Part shown: in pieces, positions 25,540 to 33,704 of the stretch
Layout: each line of letters opens with the position of its first letter
How positions within the stretch are numbered: the first letter of the stretch is position 1
Source of the DNA: an uncultured Methanomicrobiales archaeon
GTDB taxonomy: Archaea > Halobacteriota > Methanomicrobia > Methanomicrobiales > Methanospirillaceae
DNA length: 61,371 nucleotides
Assembly (NCBI GenBank): GCA_903926075.1
Contig: CAIYHQ010000069.1
Coordinates: 1-61,371, forward strand
Direction of reading: 5' to 3'
The notes under the pieces: generated by a model
The model's input: the letters and a program-made list of their open reading frames with translations, nothing else
Told to the model about the DNA's origin: nothing
The model's database searches: none
Position numbers and translations under genes: made by a program

Positions 25540-25911
25540 ATGAGAATAATCAGATCTACCCAAAATAAAGTGTGTGTTGACGGTTCACGGATGAAGGAGT
25601 TCATGCTTGACGAACCACTTGCAAATGAATTTCTAAATTTCTTAAAACAATTTGGCACAGTCAGAATTCTTAATGAGACGGAGTTACCTTTTTTTTCATT
25701 TGAAAAAGAAAATTTCATCTCAATTAAGGGATTTATTGGAGAAAGAAGTGTTGAAGTCAGATATAAAAAAGAGTTCTCTGACCTTGTTGCGGACTATTTC
25801 CATCTACTTCTCTTCTATTATCGCGAAGGGGATAAGGGGGCTGCAAAATTAAAAAGGGTTGAGAATTCAATCTGGAAAATGATGCGGGTCAGAATGGGCC
25901 TTTCTGAATAA
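25540..25911 (+). CDS. Uncharacterized conserved-looking protein
   Basis: I do not recognise this 123-residue soluble protein. It is divergent from the tandem rubredoxin. Features are a central FFSFEKENFISIKGFIGERSVEVRYKK beta-rich segment and a helical C-terminal half with aromatic residues (DYFHLLLFYYREGD) and a basic end (KMMRVRMGLSE). There is one cysteine and no metal or nucleotide motif. The ORF has normal codon use for the region, so I think it is real. Confidence 0.5.
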   Translation: MRIIRSTQNKVCVDGSRMKEFMLDEPLANEFLNFLKQFGTVRILNETELPFFSFEKENFISIKGFIGERSVEVRYKKEFSDLVADYFHLLLFYYREGDKGAAKLKRVENSIWKMMRVRMGLSE

Positions 25912-26119
25912 TTGATCTTTTAACAGTACCAGAGTATCAGCGCGAAATTGACATGATGGGAATGATGCCAATTTTCTCTATTATAGTACAGTGAAATAAT
26001 CATTTAATGATTAAACGAGATCGCCGAAAGTATAAATTATTATATAATAGTTGATATTTATACTTTATTAATGATCAACAGTTAACATGATATTTAAACT
26101 GTTGTAAAATATAAGAGAT

Positions 26120-26182
26120 ATGGTACGGCTGATCTGGATCGTTTTACTATCTGTAATAATAGGTTTAATTCATATTTTATGA
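26120..26182 (+). CDS. Candidate 20-residue hydrophobic microprotein
   Basis: The ATG at 26120 opens MVRLIWIVLLSVIIGLIHIL, a single predicted membrane helix with one Arg near the N-terminus, closed by TGA. A GATATTTAAACTG element about 30 nt upstream could be a TATA box. No clear ribosome site is seen and there is no homologue I can name, so this is a speculative call. Confidence 0.2.
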   Translation: MVRLIWIVLLSVIIGLIHIL

Positions 26183-26235
26183 GCAAAATGAACTCTGAAC
26201 TAATTAATTTATCAATAAAAATGCCGCTATGATCT

Positions 26236-26277
26236 CATTTAAATTCATAAATATTCTGGTTTTGTGCCTAACTTTTT
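26236..26277 (+). promoter_or_regulatory. fwd operon promoter with shared GTGCCTAACTTTTT motif
   Basis: CATTTAAATTCATAAATA (26237-26254) is TATA-like. About 20 nt downstream, at 26264-26277, is GTGCCTAACTTTTT, which recurs exactly at 31499-31512 ahead of the double-cubane gene. In both cases the motif falls where transcription should start, so it may be an operator or 5' leader element. Confidence 0.4.
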
Positions 26278-26354
26278 GGAAGTTAAAGTGAATACCATTG
26301 TTTTAATAAATCTAATTGTAGTATCTAATAAGTACATGAATTCAATGTGATATC

Positions 26355-26615
26355 ATGGCTTTTGCATTACATGTAAATCCCGAACGGTGTACAGGCTGCA
26401 ATAATTGCGTAGTTGCATGCCCGGTTAACGCCCTCGAGCTTTTCACGCTCGATCCTGTGACAAGCGAAAAAATATTCCAGGTCCAGGACGGTATAGCGGT
26501 TAGTATTGATTTTAAGGCAGAATTATGTGCAGGCTGCGGAGTATGCGTTGAAGCATGTCCATATGATGTCATCTCCCTCCGTGGGGGATCACCCGGGGAA
26601 ATTGCCCAGACTTGA
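26355..26615 (+). CDS. fwdG: Formylmethanofuran dehydrogenase ferredoxin subunit (FwdG-like)
   Basis: An 86-residue protein with two [4Fe-4S] motifs, CTGCNNCVVACP and CAGCGVCVEACP. It carries electrons to the Mo/W-dependent formylmethanofuran dehydrogenase, which reduces CO2 to formylmethanofuran in the first step of methanogenesis. It is the first gene of fwdGDBAC, 59 nt before fwdD. The polyferredoxin fwdF and fwdH are absent from this cluster. Confidence 0.85.
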   Translation: MAFALHVNPERCTGCNNCVVACPVNALELFTLDPVTSEKIFQVQDGIAVSIDFKAELCAGCGVCVEACPYDVISLRGGSPGEIAQT

Positions 26616-26674
26616 TTCGGCCTGAGATATTGTCTTTTATCTTATACTTATGATTCAAAAAACAAGGAGATACC

Positions 26675-27082
26675 ATGGAGAAAAAAATTAAACTAAACCT
26701 GATCACATGCAGAACTATCCAGCAGGGTGTCGGCATGGAGGCCGGAAAGACTTCCCAGAAGTACTTTGATGCCTGTACGATCATCCAGATGCATCCTGAT
26801 GACTTTAAAAGACTTGGTGCATGGAAGAATACCAATGTCCGTGTTTCGAGCTCGGTAGGGAGTGTTATCGTAAAGGCAGTTGAGACGAGAGAAGATCTTG
26901 TCCCAGGCCTCGCCCATATTCCTATGGGACCCTGGGCAAACAGAATTGTCCCGGCTTATACATACTCAACCGGGGAGCCGTGCTTCAAAGGGATCCCAAT
27001 AGAAGTTGAAGTAGCCATGAATGAGCCTATCATGAGTTCTATTGATGTTTTAAAGGATGCCTGTGGGCTCTCGAGGAAGTGA
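26675..27082 (+). CDS. fwdD: Formylmethanofuran dehydrogenase subunit D
   Basis: A 135-residue molybdopterin-dinucleotide-binding subunit (the C-terminal domain of DMSO-reductase-type enzymes as a separate protein). Signature segments are TCRTIQQGVGMEAGK, MHPDDFKRLG and GLAHIPMGPWANRIV. A GGAG ribosome site lies just before the ATG. With FwdB it forms the formate dehydrogenase-like half of the complex. Confidence 0.95.
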   Translation: MEKKIKLNLITCRTIQQGVGMEAGKTSQKYFDACTIIQMHPDDFKRLGAWKNTNVRVSSSVGSVIVKAVETREDLVPGLAHIPMGPWANRIVPAYTYSTGEPCFKGIPIEVEVAMNEPIMSSIDVLKDACGLSRK

Positions 27083-27085
27083 AAC

Positions 27086-28411
27086 ATGCCTAAAGTTGTA
27101 ACTGATATTATTTGCCCATTCTGTGGCACACTTTGCGACGATATTGAATGCACAGTATCTGACGACAATAAGACAATCCTTTCAGTGAAAAATGCATGTG
27201 CAATCGGTGCGGAAAAGTTCAACCACCAGAAACTCCCGGGAAGGGTTACCCGCCCAAGGATGCGTCAGGCTGATGGAAGTTTCAAGGAAGTATCGTATGA
27301 TGAGGCAATTGACTGGACTGCAAAAATGCTCGTTGCATCAAAGAAGACTTTGATGTACGGCTGGGCCTCAACAAGCTGTCAGGCTATGAGCATTGGTCAC
27401 GAGATTGCAGAGAAAGTTGGGGGGATAGTTGATAACTGCGCAACAGTCTGCCATGGGTCATCACTTATTGCAATCGAGGACGTAGGAGTCCCGAGCTGCA
27501 CACTTGGTGAAGTAAAGAACAGGGCAGACAGGGTTATTTTCTGGGGTTGCAACCCGGCACATGCCCACCCGAGGCACATGTCAAGGTATTCAATCTTCCC
27601 TAGAGGATTTTTCACAGTAAAAGGCCACAAAGGGAGAAAAATCTATGTCGTTGACTGCAGGTATACGGATACCGCAAAATGTGCGGACACGTTCATTCAG
27701 GTCCAGCAGGGCTATGACTATGAACTTCTGAATGCATTCCGCACTGCAGCTCGAGGCGAGTCCCTCCCGGACACTGTTGGAGGTGTTCCGAAAGAGAAGA
27801 TCTATGAAGTTGTTGCAGAACTCAAAGAGGGTCGTTTCGGTATTATCTTCTTCGGGATGGGACTGACCCACACAATGGGAAGAAATCACAATATCGATAT
27901 CGCAATCAATCTTACACGCGATATGAATGATTTCACAAAATTCAGCATCATGGCCATGCGTGGGCACTGGAATGTTACAGGCTCCGGGCAGGTACTAGGC
28001 TGGCAGTATGGGTTCCCATATGCGGTAGACCTCTCCCGTCGTGACCAGGCACGTCACCAGACCGGGGAGACGACATCTGTTGACCTTTTGGTCAGGAACG
28101 AAGTAGAAGCCTGCTTCTATATAGCAACTGATCCAGGAGCACATTTCCCTGTCGATGCAATGATAAGCAGTTCGAAAAAACCCACTGTGACCGTTGACCC
28201 ACATATCAACTGCACGACTGAGATATCAGATATACATATACCTGTAGCCATGGTCGGGGTTGAGACAGGCGGCTGTGCATATCGTATGGATAATGTCCCG
28301 ATTGAAACGAGAAAGGTTGTCGATGCTCCGGAAGGAATGCTTACCGATGAAGAACTTCTCACCAGGATCAACAAGCGTGTTGATGAACTGATGGCTGCCG
28401 GAGGTGCGTAA
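27086..28411 (+). CDS. fwdB: Formylmethanofuran dehydrogenase catalytic subunit B
   Basis: A 441-residue subunit holding the Mo/W bis-pyranopterin site that reduces CO2 to formate. The [4Fe-4S] ligands Cys10, Cys13, Cys17 and Cys38 are visible. Cys118 in DNCATVCHGSS is at the position known to bind the metal, so this is the cysteine rather than the selenocysteine form. Whether Mo or W is used cannot be told. It lies 3 nt after fwdD and ends adjacent to fwdA. Confidence 0.96.
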   Translation: MPKVVTDIICPFCGTLCDDIECTVSDDNKTILSVKNACAIGAEKFNHQKLPGRVTRPRMRQADGSFKEVSYDEAIDWTAKMLVASKKTLMYGWASTSCQAMSIGHEIAEKVGGIVDNCATVCHGSSLIAIEDVGVPSCTLGEVKNRADRVIFWGCNPAHAHPRHMSRYSIFPRGFFTVKGHKGRKIYVVDCRYTDTAKCADTFIQVQQGYDYELLNAFRTAARGESLPDTVGGVPKEKIYEVVAELKEGRFGIIFFGMGLTHTMGRNHNIDIAINLTRDMNDFTKFSIMAMRGHWNVTGSGQVLGWQYGFPYAVDLSRRDQARHQTGETTSVDLLVRNEVEACFYIATDPGAHFPVDAMISSSKKPTVTVDPHINCTTEISDIHIPVAMVGVETGGCAYRMDNVPIETRKVVDAPEGMLTDEELLTRINKRVDELMAAGGA

Positions 28412-30121
28412 ATGTCTGAATATATAATAAAAAACGGCCATGTCTTTGACCCTGTTCAGGGATTAAAAGGAGACAAGGCTGATATATCTGTAAAAGACGG
28501 TAAAATCGTTGACAAGGCAGGCTCAGGAGCAAAAGTAATCGACGCAAAGGGAAAGACCGTAATGGCGGGGGCCCTCGAAGTCCATGCTCACGTTGCTGGC
28601 CCTAAGGTAAATGCCGGCCGTTGGTACCGCCCTGAAGACAAACACTTTGACTCGCATAAAAAACCAGGGATTACAAGGATTGAAGGTGGAAAATCAATAC
28701 CGACTGTCTTTAAGACTGGTTACGAATATGCGAGGATGGGCTTTACATTTGCCATGGAAGCAGCAATGCCTCCACTATATGCACGCCATGTCCATGAAGA
28801 GATACATGATACTCCAATAATTGATGAGGCAGCTTTACCTGTATTTGGAAATAACTGGTTTGTCTTTGAGTACCTGAAAAATAAAGAGATAGAAAACGCT
28901 GCTGCGTACATCTCATGGGTTATGAGGCAGACAAAGGGATATGGAATCAAGGTTGTAAACCCGGGCGGTACTGAAGCCTGGGCATGGGGACTCAATTGTC
29001 TCACTATCAATGACCCAGTGCCATATTTCGATATCACTCCTGCAGAGATAATGAATGGACTCATGGCAGCAAATGAGTATCTTGGTCTTCCCCACTCCAT
29101 GCATGTTCACCAGAACAGTCTTGGAAACCCTGGCAATTATGAAGTAACACTCGACACATTGAAACTTGCAGAAGGTGTCAAACCAAAGAATAATTTTGGC
29201 CGCGAACAGGTGATGCACTCTACACATCTTCAATTTCACTCTTATGGTGGTGATAATTGGGGTAATTTTGAATCTAAGGCAAAAGAGGTTATGGATTACG
29301 TCAATAAACAGGATAACATCACCATCGATACGGGCAATGTAACACTGGACGAAACTACCACGATGACAGCCGATGGACCTTTTGAACATCACCTACATGG
29401 TCTTAACCACCTAAAATGGATTAATGTCGATGTGGAGCTTGAGACTGCAGCCGGCGTTGTTCCATACATCTATGACCCGAACATCAAGGTCTGTGCAATC
29501 CAGTGGTGCATAGGTCTTGAACTTGCATTGTATGCAAAGGATCCAATGAGATGTTTCATCACAACTGATCACCCGAATGCTGGGCCTTTCACCCGTTACC
29601 CACGTGTTTATTCGTGGCTGATGAGTAAAAAGGTCCGTGATGAGAGATTAAACACATTCAAGAACGCAGACAAAGTAATAAGCGCAACTAATCTTGCAGA
29701 GTTAGACCGGGAGATAACTCTTTACGAGCTTGCAGCAATGACACGTGCAGGGCCTGCAAAAGCTCTTGGACTCTCAAAAGATTATGGTGGGCTTAAGCCA
29801 GGAATGAATGCAGATATTGCAATATACGATATCAACCCAGACAAGTTCCCGTCAAGCGGGCCAGAGATAGAGAAGGCATTCGGAAACGCTGCTTATCTCT
29901 TCAAGGACGGAAAAATATGTGTGCAGGACGGTAAAATCGTCGACTTTGGCAATAAGCACACCTTCTGGGTTGACGCAAAAGTGAAAGAAAACAAGCTTGT
30001 TGTGCGTGATATCAGGGAAAAGTTCCTACGCTATTATAGTGTGAATGAGGCTAATTACCCTGTTCCGGAGAGTTATGCACCGCACCAGCACATCATAACG
30101 GTGGATGCAACACAAGCGTGA
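28412..30121 (+). CDS. fwdA: Formylmethanofuran dehydrogenase subunit A
   Basis: A 569-residue amidohydrolase-fold subunit that condenses formate, delivered by an internal tunnel from FwdB, with methanofuran. The binuclear zinc ligands are recognisable: His58 and His60 (EVHAHVAGP), the carboxylated lysine Lys180 (KGYGIKVVNPGG) and the Asp of TTDHPNAGP near 385. It starts directly after the fwdB stop. Confidence 0.96.
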   Translation: MSEYIIKNGHVFDPVQGLKGDKADISVKDGKIVDKAGSGAKVIDAKGKTVMAGALEVHAHVAGPKVNAGRWYRPEDKHFDSHKKPGITRIEGGKSIPTVFKTGYEYARMGFTFAMEAAMPPLYARHVHEEIHDTPIIDEAALPVFGNNWFVFEYLKNKEIENAAAYISWVMRQTKGYGIKVVNPGGTEAWAWGLNCLTINDPVPYFDITPAEIMNGLMAANEYLGLPHSMHVHQNSLGNPGNYEVTLDTLKLAEGVKPKNNFGREQVMHSTHLQFHSYGGDNWGNFESKAKEVMDYVNKQDNITIDTGNVTLDETTTMTADGPFEHHLHGLNHLKWINVDVELETAAGVVPYIYDPNIKVCAIQWCIGLELALYAKDPMRCFITTDHPNAGPFTRYPRVYSWLMSKKVRDERLNTFKNADKVISATNLAELDREITLYELAAMTRAGPAKALGLSKDYGGLKPGMNADIAIYDINPDKFPSSGPEIEKAFGNAAYLFKDGKICVQDGKIVDFGNKHTFWVDAKVKENKLVVRDIREKFLRYYSVNEANYPVPESYAPHQHIITVDATQA

Positions 30122-30134
30122 GGTGAAAAAAGAA

Positions 30135-30935
30135 ATGAACACTGTCACAATGAACGTAAATAAAATACCGGAACTCTACTTTGAATGCGAAAATGTAAAT
30201 CCTGACACATTCGCAGGAAAGAAAGCCGCAGAGATAGCAGCCCTCAAGGGTTACCAGGGGAAAAAGATTTCAACTCTCGGTGAATATTTCACAATTACCG
30301 GAGATGCGGGAGCTACAGCAGCAGATACCAAGATAGTAATCAACGGTGACTGCACAAAGATGAAGTATATCGGCGCCAAGATGTCTGCCGGAGAGGTAGT
30401 AGTTAACTCATCAACCGATATGTACACTGGCAGCTGGATGACTGGCGGGAAACTCCTTATTAAAGGAAACGTCCACTCATTTTGCGGCCTTGCTATGAAA
30501 GGTGGCGAATTTACAGTCGAAGGAAATGCAGGAAATTATCTGGGAGCTGCATACCGTGGCGACTGGAGAGGGATGTCTGGAGGAGTTCTCAGAGTAAAAG
30601 GGAATGCAGGGTCTGATGTAGCGACCTTCATGATTGGTGGTGAACTTATTGTTGAAGGTGATGTCGACATCCATATCGGCACTCATATGGAAGGCGGTAA
30701 GATCATTGTCAAGGGCAATGCAAACCGGCGTGTCGGAGGCCAGATGGTCAAGGGTGAGATCTACGTTTTCGGGAATATCAACGTAATGATGCCAGGATAT
30801 AAGTATAAAGATGAAGTAGATCTTGAAGTAGATGGAACAAAGGCAAAGTTCATAGAGTATATCGGAGACCTGGGCGAAAGGCACCCGAAAAAAAAGGGTG
30901 AGATGGTCTATGGCAAGCTTTACATGAAGAAATAA
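30135..30935 (+). CDS. fwdC: Formylmethanofuran dehydrogenase subunit C
   Basis: A 266-residue subunit built of a GltS-C-terminal-like beta-helix with repeats of the form GGxhhVxGNxG (for example MKGGEFTVEGNAGNYLG and MEGGKIIVKGNANRRVG). I use the ATG at 30135, which follows an AGGTGA site after the fwdA stop; the ATG at 30105 lies inside fwdA. It scaffolds the FwdA/B assembly. Confidence 0.94.
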   Translation: MNTVTMNVNKIPELYFECENVNPDTFAGKKAAEIAALKGYQGKKISTLGEYFTITGDAGATAADTKIVINGDCTKMKYIGAKMSAGEVVVNSSTDMYTGSWMTGGKLLIKGNVHSFCGLAMKGGEFTVEGNAGNYLGAAYRGDWRGMSGGVLRVKGNAGSDVATFMIGGELIVEGDVDIHIGTHMEGGKIIVKGNANRRVGGQMVKGEIYVFGNINVMMPGYKYKDEVDLEVDGTKAKFIEYIGDLGERHPKKKGEMVYGKLYMKK

Positions 30936-30960
30936 TAGAAGGAAGGATGAGGTGATATAA

Positions 30961-31227
30961 ATGGACAAATACAGGTGTATGATGTGCGGTCACGTCTATA
31001 ACGCGTCAAAAGGAGAGGTCAAGGGTTTTGATGTGATTCTATGTAACTCTGCTACAATGAAACTTGAATGCACGACGAGCGAGAATGCGAAGCCTTATAC
31101 TGCAGCAGGGACTGATTTTTCTTCTTTACCTAGTGACTGGAAATGCCCGACATGCGGGTACCCGAAGTCATATTACCGTAAGCTTGAAACAGACAATCTG
31201 AGTGCAATGAGGACAATTTCCTTTTAA
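30961..31227 (+). CDS. Rubredoxin-like protein with inserted Cys-containing loop
   Basis: An 88-residue protein with the rubredoxin pairs CMMCG (Cys6, Cys9) and CPTCG (Cys62, Cys65). The gap between the pairs is about 23 residues longer than in standard rubredoxins, and the insert holds Cys28 and Cys37. GTDFSSLPSDWKCP is the usual rubredoxin run-in to the second pair. A strong GAGGTGA site sits before the ATG. It follows fwdC by 25 nt, so it is probably the last gene of the fwd operon and a candidate electron carrier for it. Confidence 0.82.
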   Translation: MDKYRCMMCGHVYNASKGEVKGFDVILCNSATMKLECTTSENAKPYTAAGTDFSSLPSDWKCPTCGYPKSYYRKLETDNLSAMRTISF

Positions 31228-31262
31228 TAATAGAAATATCTGTTTTTTATTTTTTTCAAGAG
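31228..31262 (+). terminator. T-rich terminator of the fwd operon
   Basis: Two close T tracts (TGTTTTTTATTTTTTTC) follow the rubredoxin-like stop by about 15 nt, as expected for archaeal termination. Confidence 0.5.
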
Positions 31263-31560
31263 AAATCTGTTTTAATTTAATCTCAGATTTATTCTCATCA
31301 AAATCGTTTTATTTGAAAGACGGCCTAATTTTATCAGTTATCCTCAAATTGCTAGAAGTAATTACCTAACCAAATGTTTCTTCAAATCTGCGAATGGAAA
31401 ATATTTCTATAATTTGGGAAATAGCCCTAATCTATTTCAAGACGTATTTGAGTTTTAATTGCCTTAATTCCTTTTTATTTTTAAATAATTTCGATTTAGT
31501 GCCTAACTTTTTTTAAAATGTACTGCCTTTATCTATCACCTCTTCAAGACATTTGTAATA
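31263..31560. other. Intergenic leader of the double-cubane gene
   Basis: An AT-rich region of about 300 nt without an ORF. It contains the promoter and shared motif at 31478-31512, and nothing else that I can identify. Confidence 0.4.
31478..31512 (+). promoter_or_regulatory. Promoter with second GTGCCTAACTTTTT copy
   Basis: ATTTTTAAATAATTT (31478-31490) is TATA-like, followed at 31499-31512 by the same 14-bp sequence found before fwdG. The start codon is at 31561, leaving a leader of roughly 50 nt. Confidence 0.4.
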
Positions 31561-32712
31561 ATGAGACCTGAAAAAATGACCTGGTTTGATTCGGTCATTC
31601 CGAATGCATCGGCATCAATTAAAAGTGTGAGGGATGAGGGTAAAAAATTCGTTGGTTTCTACTGCGTATTTGCACCCCAGGAACTTGTGCTTGCTGCAGG
31701 TGCAGTACCGGTTGCACTTTGTGCAACAAAGGAAGAGCCTATTGCAGACGGTGAAAAATACCTCCCGCGAAACTTCTGTCCGTTAATTAAGTCAAGTTAC
31801 GGATTTGTAATAACTGAAAAATGCGCCTTTTTCAACAATTCAGAGTTCATCATAGGAGAGACGACATGTGATGGAAAGAAAAAAATGTTCGAGATGATGG
31901 AGACATTTAAGCCGCTTGTTGTGCTTGAAGTCCCCCAGAGTGCAAAGGGAATGGTACAGAAACAGTACTGGCGTTCTGAGGTAAGCCGTTGCAAAGACGA
32001 GATAGAGAAACGTCTCAATGTTACAATCACGGATGAAAAGATGAAAGAAGCCATCCGTGTGATGAACGAGCAAAGGGCGCTAATGAGGGAGCTCGTTGCA
32101 CTGAACAAGGCTGACCCAGTCCCGCTCTCGGGACAGGACCTCCTGAAAGTGATGTGGGCGAGGAACTTCTATTTCGACCATGAGGGGTTCAATGAACATC
32201 TCAGAGAACTGATAAAAGCGACAAAAGCAATGGTTGCTAAAGGAGAAGGTGCGTTCCCTGCAAAGACCAAACGTATAATCGTGACCGGTGTCCCAACCGG
32301 CATAGGTGCAGAGAAGGTTATTAAAATTATCGAAGAGTCTGGTGCAGATGTTGTCTATATTGAGAACTGCTCTGGGATGAAGCAGTATTTATTTGATGTC
32401 GCAACAGATGGCTCACCCCTTGATTCAATCGCGGATAAATACCTTGCCACCCCGTGTTCATGCATGAGCCCGAACATGGGACGACTTGAACTACTCGCAG
32501 ATCTAGCAAAAGATTACAATGCGGGAGGTGTCATCGACATAACATGGGTAGGCTGTCACACCTACAATGTTGAGTCCCGCGTACTGAAAGATTACCTAAC
32601 AAAACATGGAAATGTCCCGCTACTCCAGATTGAGACCGATTACTCACAGGGTGACACAGGTCAGGTAAAGACCCGGGTCGAGGCATTTCTTGAAATGATT
32701 AAAAAACCCTGA
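31561..32712 (+). CDS. Double-cubane cluster protein / 2-hydroxyacyl-CoA dehydratase D-component-like
   Basis: A 383-residue HgdB/BcrC/DCCP-family protein. Recognisable elements are GKKFVGFYCVFAPQELVLAAGAVPVAL, conserved cysteines in NFCPLIKSSYG, GETTCDGKKKMFE and ATPCSCMSPN, and the C-terminal GVIDITWVGCHTYNVES. Standalone members with an activator but no second dehydratase subunit form the double-cubane [8Fe-9S] group, low-potential reductases of small molecules. Its activator lies convergently only 2 nt away. The natural substrate is unknown. Confidence 0.85.
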   Translation: MRPEKMTWFDSVIPNASASIKSVRDEGKKFVGFYCVFAPQELVLAAGAVPVALCATKEEPIADGEKYLPRNFCPLIKSSYGFVITEKCAFFNNSEFIIGETTCDGKKKMFEMMETFKPLVVLEVPQSAKGMVQKQYWRSEVSRCKDEIEKRLNVTITDEKMKEAIRVMNEQRALMRELVALNKADPVPLSGQDLLKVMWARNFYFDHEGFNEHLRELIKATKAMVAKGEGAFPAKTKRIIVTGVPTGIGAEKVIKIIEESGADVVYIENCSGMKQYLFDVATDGSPLDSIADKYLATPCSCMSPNMGRLELLADLAKDYNAGGVIDITWVGCHTYNVESRVLKDYLTKHGNVPLLQIETDYSQGDTGQVKTRVEAFLEMIKKP

Positions 32713-32714
32713 AA

Positions 32715-33530
32715 TTATTTTTCCCGGTTTTCCCTCTTCCAGTCCCATGCCAGAAGAGCCGCACCAAGAGCTCCTGTATATATTGAATCATCCGGGACAA
32801 TAACCGGGAAACCCATCTCCTCCCCGATTTTTATTGCGATATCATGATTCTGCGAAACACCACCCGTAAAAACAACCGGGGGTTCAGGATGAAGGGACGC
32901 AGCCATTGATGCAGTCCGGCGGGCGATTGATGCATGAAGGCCTGCAATGATTGCATGTCTCGAGACACCCTGGTTAATCAGGCTGATAACCTCGGATTCT
33001 GCAAAGACTGTACACATCGCATTTATCCGGTGAGGTGTTGCAGCTTCAGCATAGGTTGATAACTTGTCTACTGGCACACTCAATGCTTGTGCCATTGCAG
33101 AAAGAAACCTTCCTGTTCCTGCTGCACACTTGTCATTCATGACAAAGTCCTTAAATCCCCCGTCTTCGGACAATCTGATAGCTTTTGCATCCTGTCCACC
33201 TATATCAATTACGAACCGGCAGCCTGGAATAAGAAACGATGCTCCCTTTGCATGGCAGGAGATCTCTGTCGGTGAGAGTACCGCTTTATCCATGCTATGT
33301 CGGCCATAACCTGTCGCTGCTGTGACTTTTGGTATTTTGTGAAGGTTACTTCTGCAGCAGAGCAGAAACAGGAGATCAGTTGCAATTTTATTTGGGTCCC
33401 ATCCGGCAGGACTCATTGCCTTCCTATATTCATTTCCGTTATAGAGTACTGCCTTTACCATTGTCGAGCCGATATCAAGCCCAGCTACCCATTGATCTGG
33501 ATTTTTCGTCTGGATTCCCAGGGAAGTCAT
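32715..33530 (-). CDS. ATP-dependent activator of the double-cubane protein (HgdC/BadF family)
   Basis: About 271 residues from the ATG at 33530; the longer frame begins at a non-ATG codon. ASKHA ATPase motifs are LDIGSTMVKAVLYNG, ATGYGR and IDIGGQDAKAI. NDKCAAGTGRF contains one cysteine of the [4Fe-4S] cluster shared by the homodimer, with a second in NAMCTVFAESEV. It injects a low-potential electron into its partner at the cost of ATP. It is convergent with its partner, so the two have separate promoters. Confidence 0.88.
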   Translation of the reverse strand: MTSLGIQTKNPDQWVAGLDIGSTMVKAVLYNGNEYRKAMSPAGWDPNKIATDLLFLLCCRSNLHKIPKVTAATGYGRHSMDKAVLSPTEISCHAKGASFLIPGCRFVIDIGGQDAKAIRLSEDGGFKDFVMNDKCAAGTGRFLSAMAQALSVPVDKLSTYAEAATPHRINAMCTVFAESEVISLINQGVSRHAIIAGLHASIARRTASMAASLHPEPPVVFTGGVSQNHDIAIKIGEEMGFPVIVPDDSIYTGALGAALLAWDWKRENREK

Positions 33531-33704
33531 AATTGATATTCCTATGGATATTGGGAAAATATTATTTCGAACCAATATTTGGAGATAACGCCTATTTTCA
33601 GTTTCCTGTATACGAATTTATGCAAGTTTGGTCTATAATAAAAAAACAGAATATATGCGAATCAGGAAACCCATTCTATTGTTAAATTCAAATCATATAT
33701 GAAA

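Larger units (their letters stand above)
25912..26354. other. Long intergenic region upstream of the fwd operon
   Basis: These 443 nt are strongly AT-rich and hold the fwd promoter near 26236-26277. They also contain one candidate 20-codon hydrophobic ORF at 26120. The rest has no convincing ORF or hairpin. The length suggests a regulated promoter. Confidence 0.45.
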
